7,892 nucleotides of DNA from Comamonadaceae bacterium (lineage in GTDB: Bacteria; Pseudomonadota; Gammaproteobacteria; Burkholderiales; Burkholderiaceae_C). Below are positions 5,939-7,892 of the stretch, piece by piece. A model generated the notes under the pieces. It saw only the letters and a list, made by a program, of their open reading frames with translations, was not told the DNA's origin and did not search any database. The stretch is from NCBI GenBank assembly GCA_947458305.1, contig CANGZO010000105.1, forward strand, positions 1 through 7,892. The letters run 5' to 3'. Position numbers and translations under genes: made by a program. How positions within the stretch are numbered: the stretch's first letter is position 1; the number at the start of each line of letters is the position of its first letter.

Positions 5939-5955
5939 GGGGCTGAGCCCCTCAG
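5935..5955. terminator. Palindromic hairpin shared by two convergent gene ends
   Basis: CTGAGGGGCT (5935-5944) and AGCCCCTCAG (5946-5955) form a perfect 21-base palindrome around G5945; as RNA it would be an 8-bp stem with a 5-base loop on either strand. The acyl-CoA synthetase stop (5936-5938) is in one arm and the topB stop (5952-5954, minus) in the other. No T-run follows on either strand, so it is not a standard intrinsic terminator, but it could block read-through or shield mRNA 3' ends in both directions. Confidence 0.5.
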
Positions 5956-7892
5956 CTCAAGTGCTTGCCGATGATGCCGGCCAGCTCGAACATGGTGGCC
6001 TGGTCGTTGCCAAACACCGCTTGCAGTTTGCTGTCGGCTTTGATCGAACGCTTGTCGGCCGGGTCTTGCAGGCCGTTGGCCTTGATGTAGTCCCAGATTT
6101 TCTTGACCACCTCGGTGCGTGCATAAGTGCCGTCACCGATCACGGCGGCCAATGAAGCGCTGGGCTTCAAGGTGCCCACGGCGGCTTTGCGCGGGGCTTT
6201 TTTGGCCGCAGGTGCTTTCGTGGTTTTGGCGGCTGTCTTGGCTGTGGTTTTCTTGGCGGCTGCCTTGCCAAACGGCGTCTTGGTCGCCGCCGTCTTGCGC
6301 GGTGGGTATTTCTTGCCACCTTCGCGGGGCTCAAATTCAAACGTCACCTTGCCCTCCTCGGGGTTCCAGGCCAGCATGGCCTTGAAGCTGCGGCGGGTGC
6401 GGTTGCTGACGAACTTGTCGAGCACATCGGTTTTGCCACTGGTCAGCAGTTTGACGACCTGCTCGCGCTCCACCGGCTGCTGCAAGATGAGTTTGCCGGT
6501 TTTGAAGTCGCAACTCGGCGTGGGTTGCTCGTTGGTGGGCACGGCCTTGCTGCACACGTAGTTGCTGCCATGCTCGTGGACCGGGCTGCCGCACTTGGGG
6601 CAAGCGCCCAAGGCTTCGTCGGTGAATTCGACGATCTCGCCACTTTCTTCGTTCTTTTTGTCGTCACCAAAGTCGAACTCCAGCTTCCAGTTCTTGTCTT
6701 CTTCGTTGTACTTGAGCGCCATCTCGGCCACGAAGGGCCAACCCGCCTTGGAGCGGAAGCCTTCCAGCGGGCCGATCTTTTTGTCGCGCATGAACTGCTC
6801 GACTTCAGCTTGCTCAAAGGTCCGCCCCGCAGGCGACTTGCCAAACGAGAAACCGCAGCCGTCGCTCGCGCCGTCGGCCCCGGTGCAGGTGTAGCGGCGG
6901 TAGTTTTCCTTGACCACACCGCCGCAATTGGGGCAGGGCGTGCTCAGGGTGGCATAGTCGCCGGGCACGGTGTCGCGGTCGTATTCCTTGGCCTTCTTGA
7001 CGATGTGCTCGGTCATGGCCGCGATCTCGGCCATGAAAGTGGCACGGCTCAATTTGCCTTGCTCCATTTGCGCGAGCTTGTATTCCCACTCGCCCGTGAG
7101 TTCTGGGCGTGAGAGTTCTTCCACGCCCAGACCACGCAGCAGCGTCATGAGCTGGAAAGCCTTGGCCGTGGGGATGATCTCGCGACCTTCGCGCAGCATG
7201 TATTTTTCATTCAGCAGGCCTTCAATGATGGCCGCGCGGGTGGCTGGCGTACCCAGACCTTTTTCCTGCATGGCCTCGCGAAGTTCATCGTCGTCCACCA
7301 TCTTGCCTGCGCCTTCCATGGCGCCCAGCAGTGTGGCTTCTGAATAGCGGGCAGGTGGGCGTGTCTTCAGGCCCTTGGCTTCAACCGACTCGACGCCGAC
7401 CTGCTCGCCCGGCTGCACGGGCACCAGGTTCTGGCCTTTATCGCCGTCTTTGGCGTCTTCCACCTCTTGGGCAGCTTCTTTGCCGTAAATGGCCAACCAA
7501 CCGGGTTTGACCAGCACCTTGCCCACGGTCTTGAAGCTGTGGCCTGCGGCCACGCTGATGCGGGTGGTCACTTGGTATTCGGCGCTGGGGAAGAACACCG
7601 CCATGAAGCGGCGCACCACCAGGTCGTACAGCTTTTGCTCGGCCTCAGACAAGCCGCTGGGCGCTTGCAGCGTGGGGATGATGGCGAAGTGGTCCGACAC
7701 TTTTTTGTTGTCGAACACACGCGGGATCTTGCGCACGTAGTTGTTGTTCAGCGCCGTGAGCGCGTGAGGGGCCAGGTGGCGCATGCCGCTGTCGGCCAGC
7801 ATTTCGAAGGTTTGCTTGGCCACGGGCACGTAGTCTTCGGGCAGGTGGCGCGAATCGGTTCGCGGGTAGGTCAAGGCCTTATGGCGCTCGTA
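5952..7892 (-). CDS. topB: DNA topoisomerase III (type IA) with C-terminal zinc ribbons and SWIB domain, N-terminus outside window
   Basis: The frame is open to the last base; 646 residues are visible. The catalytic Tyr is visible residue 9 in TYPRTDSR, so the missing part should be the Toprim domain and start of the core. KVSDHFAIIPT (visible 64-74) and the GLGTPATRAAIIE stretch (visible about 212-224) are type IA core signatures; the SDHFAIIPT form points to topoisomerase III rather than TopA. Two four-cysteine modules follow: Cys320/323/336/346 and Cys431/434/447/461, the second in a topoisomerase C-terminal-repeat context (GKTDVLDKF, then KVTFEFEP). Then come a Lys/Ala-rich linker (527-573) and a SWIB domain (574-646). 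About 637 residues follow the Tyr, against roughly 325 in E. coli TopB, so the tail is much extended. The role is relaxation or decatenation of single-stranded or underwound DNA. The stop lies in the palindrome shared with the convergent synthetase gene. Confidence 0.92.
   Translation of the reverse strand, partial: YERHKALTYPRTDSRHLPEDYVPVAKQTFEMLADSGMRHLAPHALTALNNNYVRKIPRVFDNKKVSDHFAIIPTLQAPSGLSEAEQKLYDLVVRRFMAVFFPSAEYQVTTRISVAAGHSFKTVGKVLVKPGWLAIYGKEAAQEVEDAKDGDKGQNLVPVQPGEQVGVESVEAKGLKTRPPARYSEATLLGAMEGAGKMVDDDELREAMQEKGLGTPATRAAIIEGLLNEKYMLREGREIIPTAKAFQLMTLLRGLGVEELSRPELTGEWEYKLAQMEQGKLSRATFMAEIAAMTEHIVKKAKEYDRDTVPGDYATLSTPCPNCGGVVKENYRRYTCTGADGASDGCGFSFGKSPAGRTFEQAEVEQFMRDKKIGPLEGFRSKAGWPFVAEMALKYNEEDKNWKLEFDFGDDKKNEESGEIVEFTDEALGACPKCGSPVHEHGSNYVCSKAVPTNEQPTPSCDFKTGKLILQQPVEREQVVKLLTSGKTDVLDKFVSNRTRRSFKAMLAWNPEEGKVTFEFEPREGGKKYPPRKTAATKTPFGKAAAKKTTAKTAAKTTKAPAAKKAPRKAAVGTLKPSASLAAVIGDGTYARTEVVKKIWDYIKANGLQDPADKRSIKADSKLQAVFGNDQATMFELAGIIGKHLS
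5955..6314 (-). other. Histone-H1-like Lys/Ala linker plus SWIB domain of topB
   Basis: Bases 6314 down to 6174 encode a basic low-complexity linker with repeated AAKK, TAAKT and APAAKKAPRKAA patterns, like histone H1 tails. Bases 6173 to 5955 encode a SWIB/MDM2-type domain: SASLAAVIGDG, VVKKIWDYIKANGLQDP, KRSIKADSKLQAVFG and the final FELAGIIGKHLS helix are its hallmarks. The linker probably binds DNA non-specifically. The bacterial SWIB function is not established. Confidence 0.85.

Noticed and set aside
1..7892. Mobile element, phage, toxin-antitoxin, CRISPR or defence system
   Set aside because: No transposase, integrase, array, tRNA-linked repeat or paired small genes; all large frames are explained by housekeeping or metabolic families.

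Overview
The window is a 7.9 kb piece of ordinary-looking, GC-rich bacterial chromosome. The protein families and gene neighbourhood suggest a betaproteobacterium of the order Burkholderiales, probably Comamonadaceae (Limnohabitans/Rhodoferax-like). That assignment is inferred from recalled family resemblance and was not computed. There is no rRNA, tRNA, insertion sequence, prophage or CRISPR array.

Layout, left to right. (1) 1-678 (+): 3' part of sucD, the succinyl-CoA synthetase alpha subunit, whose 5' end and presumed sucC partner lie outside the window. (2) 679-823: a 145-base gap unusually full of RNA hairpins, four in a row (one a classic intrinsic terminator) and a fifth against the next ribosome binding site. 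(3) 824-1531 (+): a TerC/YjbE-family membrane protein, a family linked to metal-ion (often manganese) handling. (4) 1658-2140 (+): a type IV major pilin (PilA-like), behind a bulged leader hairpin. (5) 2225-2857 (+): a FixJ/NarL-type response regulator with no sensor kinase nearby. (6) 2954-3928 (-): a PLP-dependent threonine dehydratase / threo-3-hydroxyaspartate ammonia-lyase-like enzyme. (7) 4043-5938 (+): a long AMP-forming acyl-CoA synthetase, divergent from gene 6. (8) 5952-7892 (-): the C-terminal two thirds of a type IA topoisomerase III carrying zinc-ribbon repeats, a Lys/Ala-rich histone-H1-like linker and a SWIB domain. Its N-terminus is outside the window.

The genes do not form one pathway. 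sucD serves the TCA cycle, terC metal homeostasis, pilA surface structures, genes 6 and 7 amino-acid and acyl/fatty-acid catabolism, and topB chromosome topology. The only plausible functional pair is pilA with the adjacent orphan response regulator, and that is inference. I found no clearly new multi-gene system. The points most worth checking are in the non-coding DNA: the structured sucD-terC gap, the pilA leader hairpin, and a perfect 21-bp palindrome at 5935-5955 that holds both stop codons of two convergent genes. The SWIB fusion on the topoisomerase is also notable.
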